Positions 22,320 to 32,776 of a stretch of 64,000 nucleotides of DNA are shown piece after piece. Numbering within the stretch: position 1 is the stretch's first letter; each line of letters begins with the position of its first letter. Below the pieces are notes generated by a model that saw nothing but the letters and a program-made list of their open reading frames with translations, was not told where the DNA came from and did no database searches. The stretch lies in assembly GCA_009760855.2 (NCBI GenBank), contig WPIO01000079.1, positions 1,627,501 through 1,691,500 of the forward strand, written 5' to 3'. The position numbers were made by a program, and so were the translations under genes. The DNA comes from Cristatella mucedo. Lineage: Eukaryota > Bryozoa > Phylactolaemata > Cristatellidae.

Positions 22320-23030
22320 ATAATATTAATAATAATAATATTGCACTTGATAAAGCGCCCTCAGAGAACTTAATCTCTTTCTAGGCGCTTTACATTTGCT
22401 GCAAAGTGATACGCAATAGAATAGTAAGTAAAATCATGCTTGAAAAACAAACAAAATGAATAACATGGTTAGGGGTTACATGCACTGGGTCAGCATGCAA
22501 ATTTGGTTAGTGGCAGCATGAACAGTGTCAGCACGCATAAGCACATCGAGGACGAATCACAAGGACCCACTAAATGCTGTCCTAAATAGGTATGTTTTTA
22601 AGTTTCTTTTAAATGTGGTCAGGTCAGGGGATGTTCTGATGCAGGTCGGGAGGGAGTTCCAGGCTGTGGGAGCATACGAGCTAAATGCACGGTCTCCAAA
22701 GGATTTAAGGTTTGTACGAGGTATTTCTAGACTGTTGGATTCCGAAAAGCGAGTGATACGATGCTTTGCCTGATGGGGTAGTATATCTGAAAGATAGGCT
22801 GGAGCCATAGAATGAAGAGACCTAAAAGTGAGCGACAAAACCTTGAAGTCAATCCGTTGCTTGACTGGTAACCAGTGCAGGTCGGCGAGAAGTGGAGTAA
22901 TGTGGCAACTGCGACGCTCACGACAGACAAGCCTAGCTGCAGAGTTTTGCACCAGCTGCAATCGCCTGATCGCACATGCTGGTAGGCCAGTAAGCAGTGA
23001 GTTGCAGAAGTCGAGACGAGATGTCACGAA
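22320..23030 (-). mobile_element. LINE-B, longest 3' copy
   Basis: Read on the minus strand: C-terminal coding region (23027-22557), 3' UTR, perfect hairpin at 22352-22391 (AAAGCGCC paired with GGCGCTTT, inner AGAGA with TCTCT) and a (TTA)n-like tail at 22322-22343. This is the reference copy for LINE-B in the window. It is 5'-truncated after RT. Confidence 0.9.
22557..23027 (-). pseudogene. LINE-B RT C-terminal fragment
   Basis: 156 codons without a stop. They contain [50 protein letters not shown], and [20 protein letters not shown] followed by NSLP. This is the post-RT thumb/C-terminal region of CR1/L2-like LINEs; the RT catalytic blocks are absent. The intact frame suggests a younger insertion than the other LINE-B fragments. 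Confidence 0.85.
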
Positions 23031-23228
23031 TGCATGGCTTAGTGGCGAAGGGGAGCTTCAGAGCCTAAAAAAGCTGGCTTCGCTAGGCTTGTTTTTTATT
23101 CAAGCGGAGTACTGCCCTAATTCAACCGGGGAGCCATTAGAATTGTACGCAGCCATATTGCGGCAGCCTAAAGAGTAGCAGCCGTTCCTGAATGGTAAGC
23201 TGCAGCAAGCAACCGTGAGCGTAGCACA

Positions 23229-23331
23229 AAAGTATGTATATATATAATATATAAATAGAATATAAATAAATCTATTATAAAATAGTAAATATAAATAAAA
23301 TAAATAAATATAATAAATGTATAAAAAGTAA

Positions 23332-23416
<85 letters not shown>
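23229..23416. repeat. AT-rich tract ending in (TA)n(GT)n
   Basis: TA/TAAA-rich sequence is followed by (TA)n at about 23336-23362 and (GT)n to about 23412. Confidence 0.9.
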
Positions 23417-24687
23417 ACCAAGCAGTTGCAGCGGCCGAGCCAGTTGTGGACACGTTACATTACAGCGATTACACGTCCTCACCACGAGCGTGGGGGGCGG
23501 GCGGGCGGAGAGCCGAGCTGATCCTTCCCCCGCCTAAACTTGCGCCCCGATCGTCAGCAAAGACAAAATTGCGCTCTACTTTCACTTGATATGAAGCCGC
23601 CGAGTGCTTGTCGAATGACCACCGCGGTTGTGGACTAAATACATGTCATTGCCTTCGAGTCGTGTCCCAGCTGAAGGAAGAACTTGCGAGTCATTCCTCA
23701 CTCCCCTTAGCTAAATGCCAAGGCTGAAGCCTTTGAGCAGGCTGGGCGCTCTGGGCGTCGAGCCGCGCTGAGATTAGACACCGCGGCTGGCGCTGTACAC
23801 TCGCATCTCTCTGCTAAATTGCTCCGCGTTAGCGACATGGACTCGCCAAATTTAGAAGCAGGCACTCTCGCATTGCCGCCGACTGGACTGGCGCCTCCGC
23901 GAACGCCGCCGCGCGTGCGCCCGATGACTTCCTTCCGAAAGCCACTGCAGGGCGCTCGTACACTGGGTGCGAGGCTGGCCGTGCGCTCCCCGACACCGCA
24001 TTTCACCGAGCGACCGCCGCCTCCGCGGAGGTCGACGGCAGATATTAGATCGGCCTAGTAGCGAAAATAGACGCGCTTTAACTGCGGCACATTATTTATG
24101 ACGACGACTCGCGGTCCTTAATCGTCTCGTTTCAGGAACCGCTAATCGGCGCAATCGATTTTATCGCATTTGACACCGACGGGTATTTCGGCATAGTAGC
24201 GAGTGGCGTCTGCAGTACCGGCGGCGAGGCGAGCACCTGTTTTCAAGACGGGAGCAATACGTCGGCGCAGGGCAGAGCTGACTTCGCCGACAAGAGACGA
24301 CAGCCGTTTCCTGCTCGCGAGTCACGCGGTCAAACTTCGCCGTCCTCTTCGCTTTCGTCGCTACCTTTGCCACTCGGGTAGAATGTATTATAGCCGAAAG
24401 CGAACGCTCGCTCGCTGCGAAACCCGTGGTGAGGCCGCGCGAGACGCTCACTGGTGCCATCAGACTTCTGAGCAGACCGGTGGCCGCCTAAAAAGCGGAC
24501 TGCGAGCTCTCCGCCGCAGCGGCGCGCAGGCGCGATTGCGGCGAACGTTTCTCGCGCGAATGATTCGGCTAAGCACGTGGCGCGAACTTTCGCGGGGAGA
24601 AGAGAACCCCGTGATGCAGAGCAAGAGTTGTACGTGGCGGGCGTGCGAGCGTCGGTGACTCGCTGCTTTGTGAAATGTTGGCGCCCG
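23417..24687. other. CpG-rich stretch without assignable gene
   Basis: GC-rich from about 23.7 kb with open frames on both strands (for example 24203-24658 plus and the long 25241-24330 minus). None shows a known domain, and the minus frame also runs through the SINE-1 copy. Confidence 0.3.
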
Positions 24688-24818
24688 AGCAGGTTTGGTC
24701 CAGCGAGTAACTTGCTCGCTCTGACCGCGGTCTGGCTGAAGCCGTGGGCTTGAGCCCCGAGGCATTTATGAAGCGCCTGAGTGGAGATTAAGTTATCTTG
24801 GGGCGCTACACGAATGAG
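24688..24818 (+). mobile_element. SINE-1 copy
   Basis: Head GCAGGTTTGGTCCAGCGAG, B-box-like GCCGTGGGCTTGAGCCCCG, and hairpin at 24772-24807 pairing AGCGCC with GGCGCT. The tail is ACACGAATGAG. Confidence 0.8.
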
Positions 24819-26220
24819 TTCTTCTTCTTGGCCTTCAGGAAAGGATAACAGAGCCGGTCTCACCTTCACGCTGGGGCGACGCGCGACGCGCCAGCGTGAA
24901 TCGACGCTCCCGGCACGCCTCCGTCTCGCGCTGTCGCCGCGCTCGCTACATCTACAGCAGTAGTTGGTAGAGGCGGCGCTAGTCGGTCGCATATCTCCCA
25001 TCAAATACGCGTACACAACTTTCAAGTATCTTGCTGTTTGATTTTGGCGAAAATTTACCATCAATGAATGTCTTCTGCATGCTAGACTGCCATTGCCAAC
25101 AGAAACCGTGCTCCCCGACAAGAGAGAGAGAGAGAGAGGGTGAGAGGGAGACAGAGAGACAGAGACGGAGAGAAGAGTGTGCGAATTCTCCGAGCTGCCA
25201 AATCGCTGCGAGGCAGCAGTAACGGTCGCCCGCATTGGCAACTCTCCAGTCGACCGAAAATTCCGCGCCGCAGCTCAGCCTGGCTTAGCGAGGAGCCGAA
25301 ACGCGCTACTCTTACGACCGCCGCCTCTTGTGCGACCGGTGGCGGCGCGCCGCTCCGTCGGCACATCGCGGGTGCGAGAAGCAAACGGCGTCAGCGAACG
25401 CTCGCCTTTTCAAGCTGAAGCCGGATGCGGGTGGCTTGCTGCTGACGGCGTAGTTTGAAACTCTCCGTACATGCGATCTGCGGACGGAAGGAACAAACGC
25501 TGTGCATCCTATATTAATCACGGTCGTATCACTCAGAAAAGATTGGTTGACTGCTGCCTGACGCATCGCCGGTCAGCCGGTGGCCATGGCGGCGGAGGCG
25601 CAGCCGACCAGCGTGCCCTCACTCGACCTCAAGAGTAGGGCCGCGCCGGATTTGGGAGGAGGGGTGGCACATCGATAGGTAAGTGGCCGCGCCCGTCGGT
25701 CGCGGCACCGAATGCGTCCCGTCGATTAGGTTTAGACCGCCAAGTGGCGAATCGTTCGGCGAAATCGGTGCGTGCCGATTGCAGCGGCCTGCGCCGCGCC
25801 CTTCCGCCGCTGACAGTCTCTAGATCCGTCCGTGCTCAAATCTCTCCGATACGATCGCTCAGCTCCGATCTTTCCGATAGGAAAGCTCTCCGGCAGGTGC
25901 CGGCCGCACACGAGCTTCGCTCGCGGCGCGGCTTCTGCGCGTCCTCGTCTGACGGCGGCGCGGGCGAACGCACTCGCTGCCGTCAGCGCGTGACGAAGCG
26001 CTCGGCTTAGAGGGGCTTTCTGAAATCGCAATAAAAACAAGTACACAGCTTAGACGGCAACATTTCTTTCGGCTCGGCGCCGACGTGTTCGACGCCGACC
26101 GACCTGGCGCGTCAGTCACCGTCGGCTTTGGGCGTCTACGCCACCCGGTCTCGTTGGTGGAGCGAAATCGGCCTACTGGTGAGAGGCAGGAGAAACTCCT
26201 TCCTACACTAAGCCGTTGCC
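24819..26220. other. GC-rich stretch without assignable gene
   Basis: Contains a purine run of (GA)n/(GACA)n at about 25122-25178. Open frames occur on both strands without recognisable domains. Confidence 0.3.
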
Positions 26221-26472
26221 ACCGCCTCCTTCTCCTCCTCTTCCTCCTCCTCCTCCTCCTTCTCCTCCTCCTCCTCCTCCTCCTCCTCCTCCTCCTCCTC
26301 CTCCTCCTCCTCCTCCTCCTCTTCCTCCTCCTCCTTCTGTTCCTCCTCCTCCTCCTCCTCCCCCTCCTCCTCCCCTCCTCCTCCTCCTCCTCCTCCTCCT
26401 CCTCCTCCTCCTCCTCCTCCTCCTCCTCCTCCTCCTCCTCCTCCTCTTCCTCCTCCTCCTCCTCCTCCTCAT
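26221..26472 (+). repeat. ~250 bp (TCC)n trinucleotide repeat
   Basis: Near-pure TCC with a few CTT, TGT and CCC interruptions. It translates as poly-Ser, poly-Leu or poly-Pro on one strand and poly-Glu, poly-Arg or poly-Gly on the other, so ORFs across it are uninformative. Confidence 0.95.
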
Positions 26473-26473
26473 C

Positions 26474-26788
26474 ATGGCAGCATATCAATCAAATCCCGCG
26501 GAGGAGCGCGCCGCGTCGCGCGCGCGAGCGAAGCTGCAGCAACGGCTGACGCTCGAGCTTAGGCGCGAGGCGTTCTCGGGGCAAGTCCCTGCAATCGTGC
26601 CACGTTTACGCGCTGCGGTCGTGGATCCGTCCGTCCAGTCCTGGCTCTTGGCCCTGCGAGGAGTTCAGGTGCACTCGCTCTTCTCGCCACCCAGGCCGCG
26701 AGCTCCTGCGGTGAGCGCTCCTTTGCGGCCCGGTGCGAGCGGCGGCGGCGACGGCCGTCGAAGTTCCTCCGCCGCTACGTGCGAATGA
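26474..26788 (+). CDS. Hypothetical ORF after the (TCC)n tract
   Basis: An ATG with G at +4 (CATCATGG) opens a 105-codon frame: MAAYQSNPAEERAASRARAK, then LQQRLTLELRREAFSG and WLLALRGVQVHSLFSPP, to a TGA at 26786-26788. GCG|GTGAGC at about 26709-26715 could be a splice donor. I recognise no domain. The region is GC-rich and the minus strand is also open, so this is only a possibility. Confidence 0.15.
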   Translation: MAAYQSNPAEERAASRARAKLQQRLTLELRREAFSGQVPAIVPRLRAAVVDPSVQSWLLALRGVQVHSLFSPPRPRAPAVSAPLRPGASGGGDGRRSSSAATCE

Positions 26789-27458
26789 GGCTGTCGAATC
26801 AGACTCGACCTGAGGAAATTCGTCGCTAAGAGTAGGCCACTCGCCCGCATACACGTAAGGCAGCCGCCATCGGAGCACATCATGTTACAGCGCACACACT
26901 TGCCGACAAAAACTGCAGTGAATTATTCATTAAATCCCCTCTCGTCTATTATTCATTAAATCCCCTCGCATCTGCTTCTACTTCCTCTTCCGGTGCTGGC
27001 CGGGCGGCTTCCGAGGGTAGGCTGGAGGGGAGGGTATCTCTCATCTTATCCAGCCACCCGCATTTGAGCAAGCGATTCCGGATCAGACACTATCAATTTT
27101 CGCAGCGTCGGCAGTGTATACGCCCTGGTGACTCGACCCAGCGCTGACAAGAAGCGGCGACTTGTTGCGGCGACTTGTTGAAGCGGCAAAGACTTGTTTA
27201 ATAATCAGTTCCTGCCGACGGCCTTTTAACTCGCGACGGTCGCCCTCGCGCGGACGCGGCGCTCAGCGTCGCCAGGCGGTGCAACCGGCGGCTCGACATC
27301 CGGTTCATGAGAATAAATGTCGTCCTTGACCTCCTTTTTCTCGGGCGCGAAATGGATAGCAGCAAGGATCGCCGTTCACAGAGCCCAGGGAAAAGCCTTC
27401 CGCTGACGCTGCTTCGCCAAAGCACTATGTGCGCGATGCGGCAGGCAAAGCTCCTCGA
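26789..27458. other. No recognisable gene
   Basis: A 28-bp unit with TATTCATTAAATCCCCTC is duplicated at about 26923-26968. A short GCGGCGACTTGTTG duplication lies near 27152-27180. Confidence 0.4.
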
Positions 27459-27462
27459 GAGA

Positions 27463-27502
<40 letters not shown>

Positions 27503-27505
27503 GAC

Positions 27506-27592
<87 letters not shown>

Positions 27593-27617
27593 CAGAGAGA
27601 CAGAGAGACAGAGAGAC

Positions 27618-27648
<31 letters not shown>

Positions 27649-27687
27649 CAGAGAGAGAGACAGAGAGAGAGACAGAGAGAGAGACAC

Positions 27688-27774
<87 letters not shown>

Positions 27775-27850
27775 GACAGAGAGAGACAGAGAGAGACAGA
27801 GAGAGAGAGAGAGAGGGAGAGAGAGAGAGAGAGAGGGAGAGAGAGAGAAG
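27459..27850. repeat. (GA)n/(GACA)n compound microsatellite
   Basis: (GA)n, then a pure (GACA)n block at about 27510-27572, then mixed GAGACA units, then long (GA)n. Arg-Glu/Arg-Gln or Leu-Ser ORFs here are artefacts. Confidence 0.95.
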
Positions 27851-29364
27851 GGAGGCTGAAAACGGCTCTGCACGCGGAGAAAATCCCAGTTCTCGGAGAG
27901 AGGCAAGTCCCCTTAGCCTCCTCGCCTCCCACGCTTTGGGGCAGGCCTGGCGATTCGTCGGGGCAGCCTTAGCATTTCCGGTGGCGATCTTATCAGCCAT
28001 CGCTCGCTGGTCGTCCTCATCTCGTGTCACTCGGCAGGAGCTCCCATGCCGCTCTGCAGTCGGGAAGTCGCCGGCTCGAGCGTCCGTCCGTCTCGATGAC
28101 TCAGGTCACCGAAGAGGCGCTGGCTCCAGGAGATCTGAGCGCCGGTTTGCGTCCGGTGAATTGTATTCATCCTCGGCTGCTGAGCAGCTGCGTCTGCGAC
28201 TGGGAGCTACTAGCGGGACGATAGGCAGCACATACGTCACATCTTGGGCGTAGCTGGCACCGCCATCTTAACGGATTTCAAAAGAAAGAACGGATTCGTC
28301 GTCACACCCCGGATTTCGGTCGAAAAGCTGCTAGGCAGTGGGGGCATGGATGCGTGCCCCCTTGGCCGGATTTCACACAGCGATTTCCGCCAAGGCTCCA
28401 GTTGCTGCTCTGATTATTATTCCGCGGCGCTGCGGTGCGGTCGCTCACAGTGAGCTTAACCCATCCGCCGGCATGTCCGCAGACTGTGAGGACAGCGCGT
28501 TTCCCTTCGGCGTGCATTCGGTGGATTGTCGCCGCATCGATTGTCATCCGCTGCGGTAGTGCTTATCTTTCTGAGCACGGTGGGTGAGAACGCGATCACT
28601 CTCTGACTGATCGCCGACCGATTTCTGATTCGCCTTCGGGGGCTGACGTTGAGTTTTTGCGCTGTGAAAATTCCATCGAGCCGCCGCCCACTATCTCTCA
28701 CTCGGGTCGACTTGTGTGAACCTCACTATTTGTGCGAACCTCACTAGCTTCATATCCCGGCCAAGACCGAGCCTTCAGTTACCCTGCTCGCAGAGCCTGG
28801 ATATTACCACCAGCCAACGTATCCTGGTTTGCCGACATTCGAAAAAGAAACTAAACAATTACCTGCGCCTCTAAGCATTCGCTCCGTCCGCGTGCATTTT
28901 CCTATATGAGCGTGTGCTGTGCTTAGAAACAGTGCATGCCGTGGTGTGAAGAGTGACATTCATTTGCAGAATGCCCTAGGAAGCTTTTAAGTAATTTGTA
29001 TGCACTAAGAGTATTTATCAGCAAATTATAATAATTAAAAATCGTTCTTATATCACACAAAGAGAACTGAGTCTCACTCCTGATGCTTTTCAACTTCGCG
29101 TAAAGCACCCGATAAACAAAGGGTATTCGCATTCATTCATCTTGGTTAGACAAGCACGCAAAAGCGAGCAAGTAGCCTGCTTTTGCCTGCATGCTACGTA
29201 CGGAAGAGACCACTTGGGGCACCGGCGGTGGAAGACCGGTGGCTTGTAGCATGCACTCAGTCAAAATCAAGGTAAGCAGGCACAGCAAACGGGAACAAAG
29301 CAGACAAGTTCAGTGAAGTGGAGGAAGGGCCGATCGGAACGTACACGTCTTTGTGCAAAACTTT
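27851..29364. other. No recognisable gene
   Basis: GC-rich to about 28.7 kb, then AT-leaning. Only overlapping short ORFs are seen. Confidence 0.4.
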
Positions 29365-29447
29365 GAAAGGTGCGATGCAAGGTCACTGCAATGAAAGGTG
29401 CGATGCAAGGTCACTGCAATGAAAGGTGCGATGCAAGGTCACTGCAA
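29365..29447 (+). repeat. 28-bp minisatellite, 3 copies
   Basis: The unit GAAAGGTGCGATGCAAGGTC plus ACTGCAAT is repeated three times without mismatch, the last copy lacking its final base. Confidence 0.95.
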
Positions 29448-29606
29448 GCCACTGACTCTGCTGGAAGCGAACCCCAGACTTTCGTTTTCTTTGAGTTGAA
29501 AGATCGCTCGCCAAATCGGTCAATTTAAGGGGCAGCAAGATGGCTAGCCAACAAGGACCAAGGGTCCTAATACCGGCAGTCCTAAGAATCCTCTTGCGTG
29601 CTTTAG

Positions 29607-29650
29607 AAAAAATATATAATATTATAATATAATATTTTATATATTTTTAT
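29607..29650. repeat. AT palindrome
   Basis: AAAAATATATAATATTAT is followed by a near-perfect reverse complement, so the sequence can form a long AT-only hairpin. It abuts the minus-strand SINE-1 tail. Confidence 0.6.
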
Positions 29651-29756
29651 AAAGCACCTTAAGAGACCTGTATATCTACCCAAGCGTTTCAAATGCGCTC
29701 CAGGGCTTGAGCCCTCGACCTCTGTCCTCAAACGTGAGTGCCTTAACGCCAGGGGG
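29640..29756 (-). mobile_element. SINE-1 copy, diverged
   Basis: On the minus strand: GCGTTAAGGCACTCACGTTTG, B-box-like GTCGAGGGCTCAAGCCCTGG, AACGCTTGGGTAGATATACA and the tail TCTCTTAAGGTGCTTTAT. Confidence 0.65.
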
Positions 29757-30573
29757 CGCTCTTGTATACTTGTCTACGAGTGATACTGCAACGACGGCAC
29801 TTTATATAAGGTAAATTACGCATGGCCGGACATTATTTGTGGCTCCTTGTGTATTTTACTCCCATTTTTAAAGTGCCTAGTAAGAGACTACGTTATCTGA
29901 GGTCTCTTTATCAATGCACTATTACTTGTAATGTTATAATTCCTGAATTACAAAGACTACGAACAGGTTATGTCATTATCTTCGGTTGCTAGGCATGATA
30001 CCTCCAAGTCATGAAAGACTCAGTAAGTTTCGCTCTAGACCTCCAGACGGGAAGTTGAAGCACGCCAAAGGCTTTCAGCAAGGCAGTTGGCCTATGCTCC
30101 GGTTTAATTCGCGAGTTGCTTTACGCCGCTGGCCGGTGCTGGCCAACACGTGACTCTCCTCTCGATGCTCGAGTCTCTAGTTCGAGTGCACTCGAACGAA
30201 CGGACGGACGGCCGTTCATTGTGAATATTTTTTATTAAAGTAAGAGCGCACCTCATTGCTGTAGTATTGCATTCGTGTTTGCAAACCTGAGTGTTGGTGC
30301 TGCACCGAAAAGTTGCCAGCTATGCTTTTAAAGGCTTACGATTTGCCAGTAATCATCACGCTTTCGCGAGAGCTAGAAGCGTTACGAGCGCCGTGCTTGT
30401 AGCTTGGGGATTTTAGTGCAGAGTCCGCTGCACCGCCTAGGTGACAATAATACCTGTGTACTTTTGCAGGATTTTCAAAGCACGATACTCTTGCTTAGCA
30501 TTACCTCTTGGTTGTGGGGATGGAGATTTGATTCCATTTGGGTTCACTTAAATGCACAAAAGCCTCATTAATA
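29757..30573. other. No recognisable gene
   Basis: Mixed composition, short ORFs, no repeats identified. Confidence 0.4.
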
Positions 30574-30741
30574 TTACAGTTAAGCTTCGGTAGGTTACAG
30601 TTAAGCTTCGGTAGGTTACAGTTAAGCTTCGGTAGGTTACAGTTAAGCTTCGGTAGGTTACAGTTAAGCTTCGGTAGGTTACAGTTAAGCTTCGGTAGGT
30701 TACAGTCAAGCTTCGGTAGGTTACAGTCAAGCTTCGGTAGC
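30574..30741 (+). repeat. 21-bp minisatellite, 8 copies
   Basis: The unit TTACAGTTAAGCTTCGGTAG plus G is repeated eight times. The last two copies share a T to C change. Each unit has a HindIII site (AAGCTT). As 21 is a multiple of three, the array stays open on both strands, giving LQLSFGR on plus and NCNLPKL on minus. The enclosing frames begin with non-ATG codons. Confidence 0.95.
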
Positions 30742-31494
30742 TGTTTAACTCGCAGGTTTGTAGTGTCGTCGCTTCCATTCACTTTCTTCGTCTTTGCTTT
30801 ATTTTACTTTAATTTATTTTAATTTAACTTTCTTCGTCTTTTTTTTTCTTATAAGAATCTCGCTGTCATTTCTTCTTCTTATTCGTTACGATCTCTTTCC
30901 CGGTTTACTGCTCTGGAATTATCAGGCACCATTTTACTGCAGCAATGTCTAGTTGCTGTACTACCTACTCGGGCCCTTGTGCTTTCCCCGCATATTCCCA
31001 CGATGACAGCTGCTAATCGGACTGGCTAATGACATTCTCCAGCACTGCTTCACATTTCCTAATTTATAACCTTTCCTTATTTATAAACTTAATTTATAAC
31101 CGATGCTAGATATATCGCATCCTAAGCTGACATCTCCTGCAAGCACGGCGACCGGAATCAATAGTTCGTTGCTGCCACACCCCTAACCTGAGCAATGGTT
31201 GCCCTCACGTTACGAAATGTAGCCAGATATCGTTATGAAAGCACGCGGACAAGCTATAGCGATACGGAGCTAGATTGACAGCTGTCGCGCTTGGCTCGCC
31301 GGGATGTCTTGGCCGGCTCTTAGCGGCTCTCTTGCCGAGCTTCGTGGCGGCTTAATTCTACCATTATAGTTCGCATATCCATTAGGCGTAGCAGCATTAA
31401 AAACGCTTGTTTTGAGTGCAAAGCGTAGATGTTCGCTGCTGTAAATGCTCTTATGAATACCGACAGCCTGCGGTATACGGCGATGCATCGTGAT
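30742..31494. other. No recognisable gene
   Basis: Pyrimidine-rich at first, with a CTTTCTTCGTCTTT direct repeat at about 30782 and 30827. No ORF of interest. Confidence 0.4.
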
Positions 31495-31845
31495 ACACCT
31501 GGAACTCCCTCCGAACTTGCGTCAGTACATCCCCTGACTTGACCGCATTTAAAAAGAAATTAAAAACACCTATTTCTGACAGCATTTAGCGGGTCCCTGT
31601 GATTCTTCCTTCGTGTGCTTATGCGTGCTGACACTGTGCATGCTGCCACTAATCACATTTGCATGCTGACCCTGTGCATGTCACCCCTAACCATGTTATT
31701 CAAGCTGTTTGTTTATCAAGCACGGTATTACTCACCATTCAGTTCCGTTTCCCTTTGCAGCAAATGTAAGGCGCCTAGAAAGAGATTGAGTTCTCTGAGG
31801 GCGCTTTATCAAGTGCATTATTATTATTATTATTATACACTTCGA
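31495..31845 (+). mobile_element. LINE-B 3' fragment
   Basis: It begins in the C-terminal coding end (GGAACTCCCTCCGAACTTGC, i.e. WNSLRTCVSTSPDLTAFKKK). It has the full 3' UTR (CATGCTGCCACTAATCACAT, CCCCTAACCATGTTATTCAA), the hairpin at about 31768-31808 (GGCGCC with GGCGCTTT, inner AGAGA/TCTCT) and the tail AAGTGCA(TTA)n. Confidence 0.9.
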
Positions 31846-31884
31846 TACGCTCCGATACAGCAGATACGGAGCTCAGTGAAAGGT

Positions 31885-32180
31885 AATACAAATAATAACA
31901 ATAAATTTGTACGGGGCCATCAAAGAACCTAATCTCTTTGTAGGCACTTTACATTTGCTGTAAAGAAAGCGCGATCGAATGGTTAATGGCATCATGCTCA
32001 ATTTCAACAAGCCTGACATGGTTAGAGGTGACATGCGTAGGGTTAGCATGCAAATATGGTTAGTGGCAACATGCATAGTGTCAGCACGCATAAGCGAACA
32101 AAGGACGAATCTCGTGGCCCTACTAAATTCTTTGATAAACAGACGTTCTTAGCTTTCTTAAATTTAAAGTCAGGGGAAAT
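31885..32180 (-). mobile_element. LINE-B 3' fragment
   Basis: Minus orientation: tail at 31888-31900, diverged hairpin, 3' UTR (ATGTTGCCACTAACCATATT on minus) and the end of the coding region at about 32110-32180. With the preceding plus-strand copy it forms a tail-to-tail inverted pair about 40 bp apart. Confidence 0.85.
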
Positions 32181-32711
32181 CATAAGATGCGGCTGTTTAT
32201 CACAATATCGCACCTTACGCTGTGATGACATCATCACATTTGCCACAAAAACTGGTAGCTCCGGAGGAGGTCAGAGTTTAGAGTACGGAATGCGTGCGAG
32301 GAGCTAAGAACTCCTAGCATTCCGTACTCACACTCGCACTAGTATGGCGGCCACAATTCTGAGATTGAATGTCAATACAGCCATCTCACTTTATGGGAAA
32401 CTTAGTGTCACCCGTCAACTGGAAAGCCGAATCGAAGCCTAAACGCGTTCGGCTGGTGTCCCCTCGGCTGCCCTCGTCGCCATTGTGTGGGCGTGCTTGT
32501 CGAAAATGGCCTGTTCTTTGAGGGTCACGTAAATTTCTCAGTCAAGTTTAAGCCTACTTTAAGCTGCGAAGCAACAAAGGTGAATCGAGGAGGCTCGCCG
32601 AGGATAACGATCTCGCAGATCTGGGCCGGTCCGTGCATCTGCGATATTGATCTTCCAGACTTCTGCTAGTCGCCAATTGCTTATCTTTCTTGGGACGCTT
32701 AGAAAAAAATA
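32181..32711. other. No recognisable gene
   Basis: No repeat or exon recognised. GAGTACGGAATGCG and its near inverted copy CATTCCGTACTC (about 32280-32330) could form a hairpin. Confidence 0.4.
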
Positions 32712-32776
32712 GGAATGCTACTAAATAATTCTTGTAGCGTCCTGAGAGAACCAAATCTCGACCCGGACGCCGCTGA
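32712..32776 (-). mobile_element. SINE-1 tail fragment
   Basis: On the minus strand: GGCGTCCGGGTCGAGATTTG, then GTTCTCTCAGGACGCTACAA and GAATTATTTAG. The hairpin shape is kept, with outer GCGTCC/GGACGC and inner GAGA/TCTC, although the sequence differs from the consensus. Confidence 0.65.

Noticed and set aside
24330-25241. 303-codon minus-strand ORF
   Set aside because: It spans a SINE-1 copy and a (GA)n run; overlapping plus-strand frames are also open.
25859-26549. Poly-Glu/Arg/Gly and poly-Leu/Ser/Pro ORFs
   Set aside because: All run through the (TCC)n tract; no independent coding signal.
27198-28253. Long Arg/Glu/Gln/Asp or Leu/Ser ORFs on both strands
   Set aside because: Products of the (GA)n/(GACA)n array and its flanks, open on both strands at once.
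30574-30741. CRISPR array
   Set aside because: Units are directly adjacent without spacers and the window is eukaryotic; it is a minisatellite.
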